Positions 12,264 to 23,491 of a DNA stretch of 64,000 nucleotides are shown here, in pieces. The DNA is from Xenopus tropicalis (lineage: Eukaryota; Chordata; Amphibia; Anura; Pipidae). The stretch is from the NCBI RefSeq assembly GCF_000004195.4, contig NC_030677.2, positions 58,348,222 to 58,412,221 of the forward strand, read 5' to 3'. The notes under the pieces are model-generated. The model searched no databases, was not told where the DNA came from, and was given only the letters and a program-made list of their open reading frames with translations. Positions within the stretch are counted from its first letter, which is position 1, and each line of letters starts with the position of its first letter. Made by a program: the position numbers and the translations under genes.

Positions 12264-12388
12264 TTCCCTTCCTATCCAATTCTTCCCATCCTATCCCTTA
12301 CCTTTCCTTCCCATCACATCCCTTACTTTCCTTCCCATCCTATCCCTTGCCATCCCTTTACTTTCTTTCCTTCATTTTGTTCCTTCCC
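12264..12388 (+). repeat. Pyrimidine-rich degenerate tandem repeat
   Basis: C/T-rich tract with recurring cttcccatcctatccctta-like units of roughly 30 bp and few purines. The two overlapping plus-strand frames (Pro/Leu/Ser-rich) are products of it. Confidence 0.75.
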
Positions 12389-13029
12389 AATAAAGAGCAG
12401 CACCTTTCTTCTATACAATGTTATCAGTACAGTACTATAAATATTATTCTTAGGAACTTTAATTTATAATCCAGTTTTGATGAGCACGGGAAACCTGCAG
12501 TGAGTTGTGGCACGAGGCCTAGCATAGCTGTAACATCTTGGTATTATAGAGAACTTGTAATAACTTCTTTGTGTTTGCAATTCCAATGGGTTACTTTGTG
12601 AGTGCAATGATAGCGCATGAATAGCTCCATATAATTAAATAGATTGATGAGTTAATGAGTTTATTTAAAGAAAGTAACTCATATTGCACTTTTTTTTAAC
12701 AAGTGCCCTCCATAGAATAAGAGCACTACGCTGATTCTGAATAGAAGGCAGCCACCAATGTAAAACACATTAAGATCTGCTCATTTAATGAGGCTCCCAA
12801 ATGAATGCATCATTGCCTGATTTTGGCCACCTCCATGCTAGACCAAATTGAGCTGATCCAAACATTTGCCCCCCCCCCCCCATGCTAATGGTAAGAACAT
12901 AAGAGACATCTATGCAGCGGTATTAAGAAAGGACCCAATCAACATGCTAATGCGGTCTTTGTCCAAAAGGACAGGATTTTTGTAGCTATTGCTAAATGTA
13001 TATCTGGTCCATTTGTGCCCATACCAATA
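12389..13029. other. AT-rich DNA with a C14 run
   Basis: A cytosine homopolymer lies at about 12868-12881. Nothing else was recognised. Confidence 0.4.
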
Positions 13030-13125
13030 CCTCTCGGGAAGACAGTTGGGGAGGGCCCATACACGGGCAGTTAAGCTGCTGACTTGGTCTGAAGGGGCCA
13101 AATTGGCAGCTTAAATCTGCCCCTT
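13030..13125. mobile_element. Fragment of the 'gtggccatacacg' MITE family
   Basis: The blocks 'gcccatacacgggcagttaa' and 'gccaaattggcagcttaaat' match the right half of the intact element at 63409-63756. Ends are missing. Confidence 0.5.
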
Positions 13126-13259
13126 TATGACCATCTCACATTTCAAACTGAATAATGCTAGGGGTTCCACCTTTCTCAGGGGATGATGGTTTGAAAAGGC
13201 AGGGTTAATGGCACCATCTTCATCTAAAAGTCAACTTGCAAATTTAAAATGGCTTAAGA

Positions 13260-14085
13260 CAGTGCTGTCCAACTTCTGTGGTACCGAGGGCCGGAATTTT
13301 TCCGGCCTCCGTGGTGGAGGGCCGATAATGGAAGCTAGTTTTGACCACTCCCCTTTTTAAAACCACACCCACTTGAAACCACACCCATGTTTTCGCATGA
13401 CCATAGCCATATTAATGGTGGTAATACAGCAAAAGCCTGCCCTACCCTGCCTGTGTGTGCCATACTCTGCCTGCCCTACCCTGCCTGTGTGTGCCATACT
13501 CTGCCTGCCCTACCCTGCCTGTGTGTGCCATACTCTGCCTGCCCTATGCTGCCTGTGTGTGCCATACTCTGCCTTCCCTACCCTGCCTGTGTGTGCCATA
13601 GTCTGCCTTCCCTACCCTGCCTGTGTATGCCATACTCTGCCTTCCCTACCCTGCCTGTGTGTGCCATACTCTGCCTGTCCTATGCTGCCTGTGTGTATGG
13701 CACATACAGGCAGCATAGGGCAAGCAGAGTATGGCACACACAGGCAGTCTACAGTGACACAATGCTGGCACTGCTCCTACAGTCTGCACAATAACTATAT
13801 ATTAAAAAATGTTTTAATTGCAGTACCACCTCAGTATATGTTCTTTTTATAGTGTGCAGGGTTTATTTTTGGGTCTCTCCTACAGTCTGAGGTGTGAACA
13901 GGTGAACAATGGGGGGTGATTACAGCCTGAGCCTGAGGTGTGAACACTGCAGGGGTAGAACAATGCAGGGATTAAAAGGTGTGAATAACACAGGGGATTA
14001 CATTTTTAAACAATACAGCCTGATTACAGCCTGAATCTGAGGTGTTAACCATGCAGGGGGCAGTTAATCACAGTACTGATACCAT
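13260..14085 (-). mobile_element. hAT-like element carrying a minisatellite (copy 2)
   Basis: It starts cagtgctgtccaacttctgt, followed by a short palindromic ccggaatttttccgg and the 'ccactccccttttt' block shared in inverse orientation with copy 1. The minisatellite occupies 13437-13747. Beyond it are loosely repeated units containing 'tacagcctgagcctgaggtg' (about 13880-14065). No matching right terminus was found; the sequence passes into a CpG-rich repeat near 14085, so the element is truncated or its right edge is uncertain. The orientation given is relative to copy 1. Confidence 0.65.
13437..13747 (+). repeat. 34-bp minisatellite, about 8 direct units plus an inverted tail
   Basis: Unit starts spaced exactly 34 bp are seen at 13452, 13486, 13520, 13554, 13588, 13622, 13656 and 13690. 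At about 13697 the array flips, and about 50 bp to 13747 read as the reverse complement of the unit (gtatggcacacacaggcag). The frames 13373-13852 and 13387-13794 translate the same DNA in two frames into near-identical Cys/Pro repeats, which argues against coding. Confidence 0.9.
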
Positions 14086-14087
14086 TT

Positions 14088-14272
14088 AAAGCTTAAAGTA
14101 TTATCGCATGTGTTAAGTCGCATATCGCGTGCGTTAAATAGCATGCAACCGAATGCGTTAATTTTACCGCGTTGCTTTAATTCTCGCGCAGAAATTATAC
14201 TAACGCATGACTCACAAACACTTAGACGCGCTAAATATCGCATTAGTCTGTGCGAAAATTAACACCTACTTG
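14088..14272. mobile_element. CpG-rich dispersed repeat (MITE-like)
   Basis: About 185 bp rich in gcg and cgc words, for example gcatatcgcgtgcgttaaat and gacgcgctaaatatcgcatt. It differs from the 23.5-kb palindrome family but has the same CpG-dense character. I recognise it as a common X. tropicalis repeat; its class is not established here. Confidence 0.55.
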
Positions 14273-14410
14273 GGGCAGGCGGTAATTATAGAAAAGTACA
14301 GTTCATGAGCTTTTGGTAACACAATATGGACTTTGCAGTGGGATTTATTCAAGTCTGTGTTGGCCCTAGAGTGATGTAGCCTCCAGTTTGCAGGGAAATG
14401 GTCATTTTCA

Positions 14411-14737
14411 GGTATAGGTATAGGATCTATTATCCAGATTGCTTGGGACCTGGGGTTTTGCAGATAAGGGATCTTTAAGTATTTTGGATCTACCTTGAAT
14501 CTGCTAGAAATCATTTACACACTAAATAAAGCCAATAGGGTTGTTTTGTCACCAATATGGATTCATGCAGATTAGTCACAATTAAGTACACACTGCCGTT
14601 TTATTAATACAAAGAAAAAGGAAATCATTTTTTTTAAAATCAGAATTGTTTGATTTAACAAGAAGTCTATGGGGGATGGTATTCCTGTAATTTGGAGCTT
14701 TCTGGTTACATGGTTTCTAGAGAGGGGATTGCATACC
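14411..14737 (+). mobile_element. 'tacaggtatgggacc' MITE, diverged copy
   Basis: Left end tataggtataggatctatta and right end ggggattgcatacctag are decayed inverted termini. The interior follows the family order: ggacctggggttttgcagat, then caatagggttgttttgtcac, then a 'ttattaatacaaagaaaaagg' block. The minus-strand 82-residue frame is an artefact. Confidence 0.75.
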
Positions 14738-15547
14738 TAGCTATCTTTATGCACAGTAAGTAAAATCATTTACAAAAGAAAACCAGCACCAAAGGTCTTA
14801 ATCACAAAACAAATCAGTGTATGTTTAAATTATTTTGCTGATTTGGGGCCATAATGCTATGCTGTGTACTTTGTGAGTACAGCTGAGGCATGGGCAATGT
14901 AATGTGATTAATTCTGCTTGCTGCGGATATTGGTATTCTAGCAGAGACTCACTGAGAAATATTTAATATTTAATAGTTTTACCACACGGGGCTAGAACTG
15001 TTTTTGAAGCCTCAGATCCACAGTTTCTGCTGTAAACTGAGCTATTTTGTCTTTCCTGCACCTAAAGGGTATAAAATCTGTATTGTTTGTTTCTCTGCTG
15101 CCTGAAACAACCAATGGTCAGTTCTGCAGCTTTTCTCTTATTGCTACTATTATGTGTAGATAGGTACACAGAAAACACAGGCAAAATTCCCAAGTACCTA
15201 ATATACAGTAGGTATTGAACCTGGGCCCCCTTGAATAACAGGACTGGGGCTTTATGTTTGCCAAATAATATCACCTTTATTGTGTTATGTATAGCGCAAC
15301 ACATTTTTATAATGTATACTCTCCTATTAAACAGCCCCACTAGTTACACAGTTATGGAAGCCATAATTCCTACATACAGGTTTAGCCTAAAAAAAACAGG
15401 TTGCTTTTGGTTCATGATTTCCCCCCTCATGGAAAATGTAGACACCCATGTGTGGCACCATAGAGCACCCTGCCAAACCCTTGCAAGACCCTTACCTCTT
15501 GCTCTATTGCAGTCACTTTCCATCCAGTCAGTCCTCAAATACTTCTC
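14738..15547. other. AT-rich DNA, nothing recognised
   Basis: Several overlapping 60-110-residue frames on both strands (15062-15572) have no domain signature and overlap one another, so they look like chance. Confidence 0.4.
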
Positions 15548-15745
15548 GGCTGCTTCCTTCTTTTCTTTTTAACCTTTCTTCTTTGGTTTATTTATTCTTC
15601 TCTCCTTTTCTCAGTGCCATTGAGTTTACTCTTATCCTAAGTAACTCTTTCCGTCTCCAACTGTTTTAATCATGACACCCCTTTTGTTTCGTTTTCCGTA
15701 TCTTCTAGTTACTCTTTCCCCTTCTCCCCACATCCCCCTTTTGGT
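15548..15745 (+). repeat. Pyrimidine-rich tract
   Basis: C/T-rich sequence such as ctgcttccttcttttctttt and ctctttccccttctccccac. Low complexity, not a clean tandem repeat. Confidence 0.6.
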
Positions 15746-15817
15746 ATTAACATGGCCAACATAACATGATTGGTTTGCCAGGCAAAGCATTTACATTGGT
15801 GCATAATGGCAACACTA

Positions 15818-16509
15818 TGGGGCACATTTACTAAAACTTGTTTTTTTCTGGCCTTGAAAGTCATATAAACTGGTATAAATTCAAATCAAACTCGATCATT
15901 GCTGTATTTATAAAATGTCACGATAATGCTTGAATCGTTTGTACGAAAATTTCGAGTTTCCATTCAAATTATTCGAGTTGTAAGTATTGTTAAAATTTGA
16001 AAAATTATAGTTTAAATGGATGTTCGTTTCCATGAATCTTTATTTTTCCCAAACAGGAATTGCTCCAGCAGCCATTTTAGGAGCATTGGAAAACATTCTT
16101 GGAAAACAATAATGTGTTTCACTTGAAACTGGGTGAAATAGAAAACAATGATGGGATTAACTTCCCCTTGAAAACTTGTGAAATAGAAAACAATGAAGGG
16201 ATTAACTTCTCATTGAAGTTGCAAGGACAGGCTGTCACTGATTATTCTATTTCTCTATTATTCTAAGCCTCCATAGTGCTCAATGGTACTCGACAGATCA
16301 AACCTGCCAAATTTCTTTTTACCGAAAAAAAGTTAACTAAACATTAATAAATCACAAATTATCAGAGTTATTTTCGAAAAACTCGAATTTTTCAGGGAAC
16401 AATAATGAAAAAATCAAGTTTTGGCGAAAACCCATTTGTAAACCTCGAAATTATCTAGAAGTAAGAAAAATTCAACTTTATCTCAAAATTGCTTAGTAAA
16501 TGTGCCCCA
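15818..16509. mobile_element. Inverted-repeat MITE with 'tggggcacatttactaa' ends
   Basis: The left end tggggcacatttactaa is mirrored at the right end by ttagtaaatgtgcccca. Both sides are flanked by TA (15816-15817, 16510-16511), which would fit a Tc1/mariner-like target. The interior is A/T-rich with repeated 'aattattcgag' words and two related 'gaaatagaaaacaatga' blocks near 16134-16195. Noncoding, about 692 bp. Confidence 0.75.
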
Positions 16510-16513
16510 TATA

Positions 16514-17160
16514 TGTAACTTTGCACAATGAGGGGTATTCCCAAAGCAAAGTAATCCTATCGTTATCTCTTATTATTATTATCTCTCTGTCAGTATTATG
16601 CGTGTGGAGTATCAGTGCAGTATGAGGGGTATTGTCAAAGCAAATGAATCCTACTTATGTTATAAGTAGGTAGATGGATAATACACAGATATTCTACAGA
16701 TCTATATTTAGACTGTATTTATAAAATATTTGCACCCAAACACCCAAAGCCTCGACAACAAATAGTCAAGTAAGTTATTACAATTCTATAGTTGTGAGAC
16801 GTTTCATAGAGCAGTAATGTGCACAGAAGCAATATTCTTGATCATGAACAGGCAACCTGAAACCCTTTAGGGTTAGCCTTAACTTGAACCTTAATATGGT
16901 GATATCTCCCAGAATCCCACTGTCAGCTGAATATATATATATATATATGTATATATACACACATAAACTGAGAGTAAAAACTTCTGCATGAGTCTTTCAC
17001 ATTTTTTGCACTTAATAAATATTGAAAATTTAAGTTTGGAATAATTTTAATGTTGGCATATTGGACCAAAATAATTAGAAATTTGAAAAGTTTGAACTGG
17101 AATGTTGATAAATCAACCCGTTAATATCTTGACCCTGGTGTCCCTTTTTAACTAGGATAA
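16514..17160. other. AT-rich DNA with an (AT)n run
   Basis: An (AT)n/(GTATAT) microsatellite lies at 16930-16962. The bases just before 17161 ('ctggtgtccctttttaacta') recur before the related MITE at 19521, so this flank is itself repeated. Confidence 0.5.
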
Positions 17161-17510
17161 TTAAAGTAGAAGTAAAGGTAAAAACTAAGAAAGCTTTATC
17201 AGCCATACAGCACTCACAGAAAAGCTGCACTGAGTCCTCTATCAAAAGAAACACAAGATTTCTTGTCTCCTTTTTTTGTAAACATGTTCTTCTGTATCAG
17301 ACTTCCTCTCTTTTAGGGCTCCTTCAGGTTTGGGGGCACGATTCCGCTCAGTTCTCTCCTCTCCTCTCCCCATTCCTTCTCCTGCTCCCCCCTCCCATAA
17401 GAATGCATAAGAACTCATTCCCCCCACCTTAGGAATGTGTGATCTGAGCTTCCGATGGCTATAACTGCAGAAACCAAGACCAAGCTAAAATGGCAGCTGC
17501 TATCACAGGG
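17161..17510 (+). mobile_element. T2-type MITE, 3'-truncated (cluster copy 1)
   Basis: It begins ttaaagtagaagtaaaggta and runs through the blocks gccatacagcactcacagaa and ctgtatcagacttcctctct, nearly identical to 19521-19954. It loses similarity after 'aaatggcagctgctatcaca' near 17505, so the right TTAA end is missing. Confidence 0.8.
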
Positions 17511-17624
17511 TAGCAAGTAAAAGTAGGCTGAATGTGGTGCTGGACAAGTTCATTTACAATTTGTATGTCCATAAATTTTTATGAGCAAGATCTGTGCGCC
17601 GCGCTCCCCACTCTACGTGGGGGG

Positions 17625-17743
17625 GGGAGGGAAGAGGGGGAAGCAGTGGGGGTGAGGTGGCCAACCTAGGGAAACCTAGGTGGCTCACCTCTGCTTTTTA
17701 CAGCTGAAGGTGGCTCACAGGTAAGAAAGGTTGGGGATCCCTG
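17625..17743. mobile_element. hAT-like fragment
   Basis: G-rich tract ending aaggttggggatccctg, with 'ggtggctcacctctgctttt' inside. The terminus matches the 'cagggatccccaacc' ends of Xenopus hAT-like repeats related to 3206-3479. The left end was not found; a G9 run is at about 17620. Confidence 0.5.
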
Positions 17744-18434
17744 CCCTAATACTTTTCATCTTCAATCAACAGTGGGTTTAGCTAAATGACTAGACTTACA
17801 ACAATGATAAAAGACTCCTCTCCATCAAGTTCAACCCTAGTATTCACAGGGCTGAAATTAAATTATACAACCATAACTGTGTTTTCAGTGAAGAATTAGA
17901 TTTATAGCAATTGTATCTACAATATAAGTTATGCAGGGAGAGGTTGCCATGTCAGCAGGGGAAACACAGTATCCTCTCAATTATTTTAGTAACCTTTGAA
18001 AAAAAACCTCAGGAACACAAATTTGACAAGAGCTAGCAGTAAACATTCTGATCACCTCAAGGGACCATTAAAATAAAAACATGGAACAATTATCTCAAAC
18101 AATGCAGGCAGGAAAGTATGGCAAGGCAGGCTTGACAAATAATAATTCATGCTGGACTTTAACTGTGTTTGTATAAAAACAGACAGATCTTACTTTTATC
18201 TTAGATTTCTTTATAAAAATGATTTTAACAATGTTACAGCATATTATATTTATATATGCAATCCAGCTTCTATGTAATGCCTATATTGTGATATTTCTCT
18301 GACTGACATTCCATAGATTATTGCTATGGCTAATTCTAGAACCAACACATCTCCATAGTACAAGGATATTTGTCAGGCTTGTTGGGGCATCATATACATA
18401 CCAATAATTGTTTGAAACTACGTGTATGACTAGC
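17744..18434. other. AT-rich DNA; short LINE-related word
   Basis: Around 17818-17845 'ccatcaagttcaaccctagt' resembles the end of the repeat at 32411-32560. Otherwise nothing was recognised. Confidence 0.4.
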
Positions 18435-18774
18435 TTAAAGGAGAAGGAAAGGTCAAATCACTGGGGGGTGCTAAAAAGTTAGTCCGCCCCAGTGATTGCA
18501 ATCACTTATCTGATGCCCCGGGCCAGCCCAGGGTACATGCAGGCAAGCAATCCTCTTTCTTCTTCTTTCTTTGTGAGTGAAAAGTCGCACTTTAACAATA
18601 GTTACAAAAGTCGGCTTTTTGACTGTACTGCATACGCACTGGTCCCAGGATGGTAGTGAAAGGAGAAGAAGGGAAGAGGATACCAGCCCGGGGTATTAGG
18701 TGAGTGATCTTAATCACTGGGGCTGCCTAAAATTTGGTACCCTCCCACTGACTTCAACTTTCCTTCTCCTTTAA
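18435..18774 (+). mobile_element. T2-type MITE, intact ends
   Basis: 340 bp from ttaaaggagaaggaaaggtc to caactttccttctcctttaa: near-perfect inverted ends including the TTAA target. The interior carries two copies of the 'aatcactgggg' theme in inverted order. A related but shorter copy lies at 46345-46597. No coding potential. Confidence 0.85.
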
Positions 18775-18940
18775 GGATCATTCTGTTTCTTCTTCCTTTC
18801 TGGCTTATTTACCATAGCATACTTGGAGTCTGATAAGAGTGCATCCCTGCCTAAATGACTGTTAACATAGTGGATGTCCCAAGCTGCATCGTCGCTAATG
18901 AAAAAAGTTTTTCTTCCTACTATACTTGTCTTGCTCATGA

Positions 18941-19273
18941 TTAAAGGAGAATAGCCAATAGATTTGCCACATTGGTGCTACCTAGAACATTATTTTTATT
19001 CTGCAGTAAGCGTTACTATACCTGAGTAAAGAGCCCTAGAAGCTCCCTCCGTTTGTTTAAGATATCAGCTGCCATTTTAGCTTGGTAGCTTCCTGCTGCA
19101 GCTCTAGCCGTTATAGCTCAGATCACACATTTCTAAGGGAGGGGGGAGTGCATTCTTATGAATTCTTATGGGAGGGGGGAGCAGGAGAAGGGAGAGAGGA
19201 GAGAACTGAGCAGACTCATGCCCCAAACATGAAGGAGCCCTAAAGAAGAGGAAGTCTGATACCAAAGAGCATA
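18941..19273 (-). mobile_element. T2-type MITE, inverted (cluster copy 2)
   Basis: It starts ttaaaggagaatagccaata and reads as the reverse complement of the 19521-19954 element (blocks cattcttatgaattcttatg and aggaagtctgatacc). It stops at about 19273 where another 'ttaaaggagaagaaaaggg' start appears, probably a younger or truncated neighbour. Confidence 0.75.
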
Positions 19274-19520
19274 TTAAAGGAGAAGAAAAGGGTTAAAGTT
19301 TTGACCATATTTATATATAAAGTCCTTTGGTCCCTTTACCTGAAACTTTTTTTTTAGCGTAAATTTATATTAGTTTCTTTTTTCATACCAATATAATTGT
19401 TGTAATTTAGCTACATTCTTGCCAGTCTAGTTAGTGTGTTTTGCTGTGTGATATATGTAATGGTATACTCATTATAAATCAACCCATTAATACCCTGGTG
19501 TCCCTTTTTAACTAGGATAA
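19274..19520. other. Possible T2 terminus and AT-rich spacer
   Basis: The left edge ttaaaggagaagaaaagggt looks like another T2 terminus, but no partner end was found. The right part (19474-19520) duplicates the flank preceding 17161. Confidence 0.4.
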
Positions 19521-19954
19521 TTAAAGTAGAAGTAAAAGGTAAAAACTAAGAAAGCTTTATCAGCCATACAGCACTCACAGAAAAGCTGCACTGAGTCCTT
19601 TATCAAAAGAAACACAAGATTTCTTGTCTCCTTTTTTTTGTAAACATGTTCTTCTGTATCAGACTTCCTCTCTTTTAGGGCTCCTTCAGGTTTGGGGCAC
19701 AGTTCTCTCCTCACCTCACACCATCCCTTCTCCCCCCTCCCATAAGAATGCATAAGAACTCATTCCCCCCACCTTAGGAATATGTGATCTGAGCTTCCAA
19801 AACCAAAACTAAGCTAAAATGGCAGCTGCTATCAGAGGGATCTTTACTCAGGTATGGTAAAGCTGTCCGCTGAATAAATATAGTGTTCTAGTTGGCACTA
19901 ATGTGGCAAATCTATTGGCAGTAAAATGCCAAAATGACTTTCCTTCTCCTTTAA
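19521..19954 (+). mobile_element. T2-type MITE, full length (cluster copy 3)
   Basis: 434 bp from ttaaagtagaagtaaaaggt to aaatgactttccttctcctttaa-type end at 19954. It provides the template for the truncated copies at 17161 and 18941 and for the fragment at 49560-49683 (shared 'ctattggcaataaaatgcca' theme). The minus-strand frames are repeat-derived. Confidence 0.85.
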
Positions 19955-21989
19955 GCTAAGCAAATTATTTTGTTATTTTAAAACCTTAATGACAATTGCA
20001 GACTGTACTGAATTCTGCATTGCTGTGCATTGTTTTTAAAAGTAAATATTTCTGTGTTGGAACTACAAGCCATATACGCTTAGCAATGTGACATGAAACA
20101 AACTAAGAGACAAGGATAGTCGAGTGCAGTTAGAGCTTGCTCTGTGTGTAAGATTACTTTTTCTTCATTCCTAAAATTATACCCATGACTCAGGAAATTG
20201 GCTTGTTCAGAAATTCTCTGTGCCATAAGTAAATGATGTGGTTATGGTAGCTCTAAATAGCACTGCTATGACTATAACAGACACATTTCTTCAAATAAAT
20301 TAACTATCGGTGTGCTTTTGTATGCCGAGATTTAAAAACAGACTGCTGAAGTTGCTTTAATTTCAAATGTATAAGTTTAATAAAAAGCCTAATGCTTTTG
20401 AATATGGTTGTAATTTTTTAGTGAGGGCTAATAGTATTGTACATTACAGTAGGGGTAGATCTTGCCTTTTCTCTCTTTCAATATATAAAGGAAAGAAGTT
20501 ACTGCACCTTGCCCTAAAGGGATCCAAAAGAGTGTAACATTTTCCAAGGGCTAAAACTAGGGGCAGGAAGAAGGCAGATGTAGAAAGGGGCCAGTTCCTT
20601 GGCAGCATCAGACTGGATACATTAGGAGATTAATTTTGGAACTCCTGCCCAACTATATATTCATAGTCATGTGGTATGTATTGTGTTTATACAGTAAGTA
20701 TTGCCTTAAGAGATTTCATGGAATGCTCAAGAAGTCTGGTATAGTTCCAACTTGCTATAAGTCTACAGAAGAATGATTATTAGTACAGGAGACTACCTAC
20801 CATATGCTGACAGATTTATTGCACATGAGAAAACCTAGGGAGTTGTCACTGCCATAGAAAGAGCCACTGACTGCTTACTTTGGCTAACCATAGCCACAAT
20901 TACATGGCCTTTGGTCTGCTAGACTTATGTTCCCTTCTGACCTTCTGTTAGGATTATTAATACAATAGAAGCCCTAAGGGAGGAAGCTGTTACCATTTTG
21001 CTAGTAAGGTACTAGCTGATTAGGAAAAATGCCAGTGATGGTGCTTTCATGCGTGCCCCATTCAGTACAATAGGAGTTGTCAGGAGGCAATATTGGACAT
21101 TTTGAAGAATGAGGCAAAGTGGGAAAAACCCACCCCATGTATTCAAAACTGCAAGATAAGCCAGTTATACCTACACAGAAGCTTGGGTAAATAAGCAAAT
21201 TAAAAATGAACATATCTTTATAAAAGAGGTCCACCAAATTCAGGATTTACATCGGTATTTGGGCAAAGCTCAGGAACCAGCTCCAGAAAAAATGCAAGAG
21301 ATTTTTTTGTGTTTTTCTTCTCAAATGTTAGCTTATTTAAGAAAGAACTTTAACCAAATAGTGTGTTTTTTTTGCAGAAAAAAAGTCACTCTGGGGATAA
21401 ACTAATTTTTCTATTCAATTTCAATGAGGCTTAAAAATATCTCATGCTGTGTTGCTTGTCCATCCATTGGCCACGTCTGTAGGAGCAGTTTGATTTAGTA
21501 TAAGAATTTTGTTTTCAATTTCTGTTCCTTTGTACCCAGTAAACTGGTAAAATAAATAAATATTCCCACGGACAACCCTCGCCAGTTTTTACTTGCCAAG
21601 TTTATTCTAGTGAAATCTTTCTTTAATAAATTCCAACTATTTGAGGTTTCTGAAAATACTTGCACACTTTGTTTGCCACATTTTTCTCAAATCAAGAAAA
21701 AAATGCCATTGTTTCAAAAACCATGAAAACCATAATAAATGGGCCTCTCCGTGTTCAAATGAACCAGATCAGACCCCTTAAAGTCATGTAATTATAAAGC
21801 TCTTGACAGCTAAATAAAACAATTTTTTGTTAACAATTGATGCATTTAAAAAAAAAAATCTAACAAATATGATTCTGCATTTGACTTGGCATTTGGTACT
21901 CAAAAATTATAGACTATATAACACAATTCTGAATAAATGCATCAAACTATTAGCTTATTGCTTTAGAAACATCCAGATTTAAAGTGTAA
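19955..21989. other. AT-rich largely unique DNA
   Basis: No gene recognised. A short hAT-like word, aactaggggcaggaagaagg (about 20563-20582), is the only repeat hint. The minus-strand frame 21001-21237 has no domain. Confidence 0.45.
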
Positions 21990-22404
21990 ATTTAAGACCC
22001 CAGGCATTATGCCCTTTGGTTTGAAATCATAGAGACATTCAGTTTTATTTAAGCTATTAATTCTATTATTTCCCCGCATCTGTATTTATCAGATCTAGTA
22101 CTTCAGCCTTTGTATCCCCAGGATGCCAGTTATGGACTTCTAAGAACTGTTTGGATGTATTGTGCTTTTTAATATTGCTTGTGTGTTCTTTTATTTGAAT
22201 CAGAGCTTTCCTGCACGTCATGCCTTCCCATTTTAAATTACAACTGCACGATATTGAATAGCTCAGCATTCGGCTATAACAGTTATAGTTATCCCTACAC
22301 ATAATCTCTCCGTCTAGGCCCATAGCTTTCATATTGCAGAATATTGCCTTTGCAGAAACTACAGTTTTTGTGCTTAAAATAGTAGCTTTCCTAAGACAAA
22401 ACAT
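21990..22404 (-). pseudogene. Penelope-like GIY-YIG endonuclease remnant
   Basis: The minus-strand frame 22066-22404 contains YSISCSCN followed after three residues by EGMT, then IKEHTSNIKK and FLEVHNWHPGD. This follows the GIY-YIG layout of Penelope-like retroelements: Y-x-I-x-C-x-C, then W/Y-x-G-x-T, then R-I-x-E-H-x-x-N-I. Past the stop (about 21990-22065) another frame gives KTECLYDFKPKGIMPG, similar to the 'W-I-x-x-L-x-P-x-G-x-N' end of such ORFs. I infer a frameshifted, decayed end of a Penelope-type ORF; no reverse transcriptase part is visible upstream. The start methionine of the frame is not meaningful. Confidence 0.55.
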
Positions 22405-22587
22405 TTTTTTTTTACATAGATGGCTGGTGGCTAATGTTTGTGGTTAACATTCTTTCATTGGGAAAACTCTCTAACACCACTATATTTATAAAACGTTCTT
22501 TCCCCAGTTTCCATCAGCATTTTCTCATTATACATTTTAGAAAATGTACAGTTAAGTGCAGTTTCCTTTACTAATGAGTAACTGACA

Positions 22588-23087
22588 TACCGTATATATA
22601 CTCGAGTATAAGCCGATCTGAATATAAGCCGAGGTACCTAATTTTACCTAAGAAAACTGGAAAAACTTATTGAAGTATAAGCCTAGGGTGGGAAATGCAG
22701 CAGCTACTGCTAAGATTCAATAATCAAAATAAATACCAATAAAATTATATTAATTGAGGCATCAGTGGGGTATATGTTTTTTAATATTTATTTCAAAGAA
22801 AAACAGTAAACTAGCTCTGTAAGCGGAGAAGAGTACTACCCCACGCTCATTGCACATTGGCAAACTGGCAGCAGAACTGGTCCCGGAGGGGAAATAAGTA
22901 TTGCTAGTGGGAGCCTAGGCCAGGGCACTGGTGGGTCTGGTTGCAGGTGGCCTAATTTGCACACAAAGGAGAGAGGGTGCTAGTCTAGAGGGACCCATGG
23001 CACCCGACTCGAGTATAAGCCGAGGGTGACTTTTTCAGCACATTTTGGGTGCTGAAAAACTAGGCTTATACTCGAGTATATACAGTA
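22588..23087. mobile_element. MITE with 'tatactcgagtataagcc' ends
   Basis: The left end taccgtatatatactcgagt is mirrored by gtatatactcgagtataagc at the right end (23060-23087). Each terminus contains ctcgag (an XhoI site), and the 'gagtataagccgaggg' theme recurs near both ends. This terminus is widespread in vertebrate genomes. About 500 bp, noncoding. Confidence 0.8.
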
Positions 23088-23109
23088 TTTAACATTTACA
23101 TTAATATTA

Positions 23110-23440
23110 ACATTTATTTAAGGAATATGCGTCAAGCATCTGATTGTGGCGGTAGCTCCAGGTTTCCCACAGCAGCCACATCAGTCGCTGAAGCACAATT
23201 GCACCTAAAGGATGTGCAGATGTCATTTTGCCTGGAAGTTACACAAATTTTCCAAATTAATGCAAGCACTGTTGCACACTTTTGAATGCATCAACCACAA
23301 ATGCATCATGCTCATTTTTCCTTGACGACTTATATTATGGTGGAATGATGGAAACAATGCTGCATTTTGGTTAAAAAACATGGTGAATGCACTCAAAATT
23401 GCACTGTGCTTACTTCATTTGCTTTTGAGTATTTCTTTTG
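23110..23440 (+). repeat. Dispersed repeat, diverged (family B, copy 2)
   Basis: It shares 'cacaattgcacctaaagga'-type and 'actcaaaattgcactgtgct' blocks with 3560-4070 and 45450-45895, in the same order. Similarity is weak and gapped; family class unknown. Confidence 0.4.
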
Positions 23441-23491
23441 AGTACTTGTATAACTATTGTGTACGTATTTTTTTTACCCTTTTTACCTTAT

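Noticed and set aside
13373..13852. 159-residue Cys/Pro/Leu-rich open frame (with sister frames at 13387 and at 25133-25564)
   Set aside because: It translates the 34-bp minisatellite. Two or three frames are open over the same DNA and give the same peptide shifted in phase, so openness reflects absence of stop triplets in the unit.
15190..15250. tRNA-derived SINE or tRNA gene (gtattgaacctgggcccc)
   Set aside because: A B-box-like word only; no A box at the right distance and no cloverleaf stems.
22066..22404. Host gene encoding a 112-residue protein
   Set aside because: The motif order fits a Penelope GIY-YIG remnant, and downstream similarity continues in another frame past the stop, which indicates decay.
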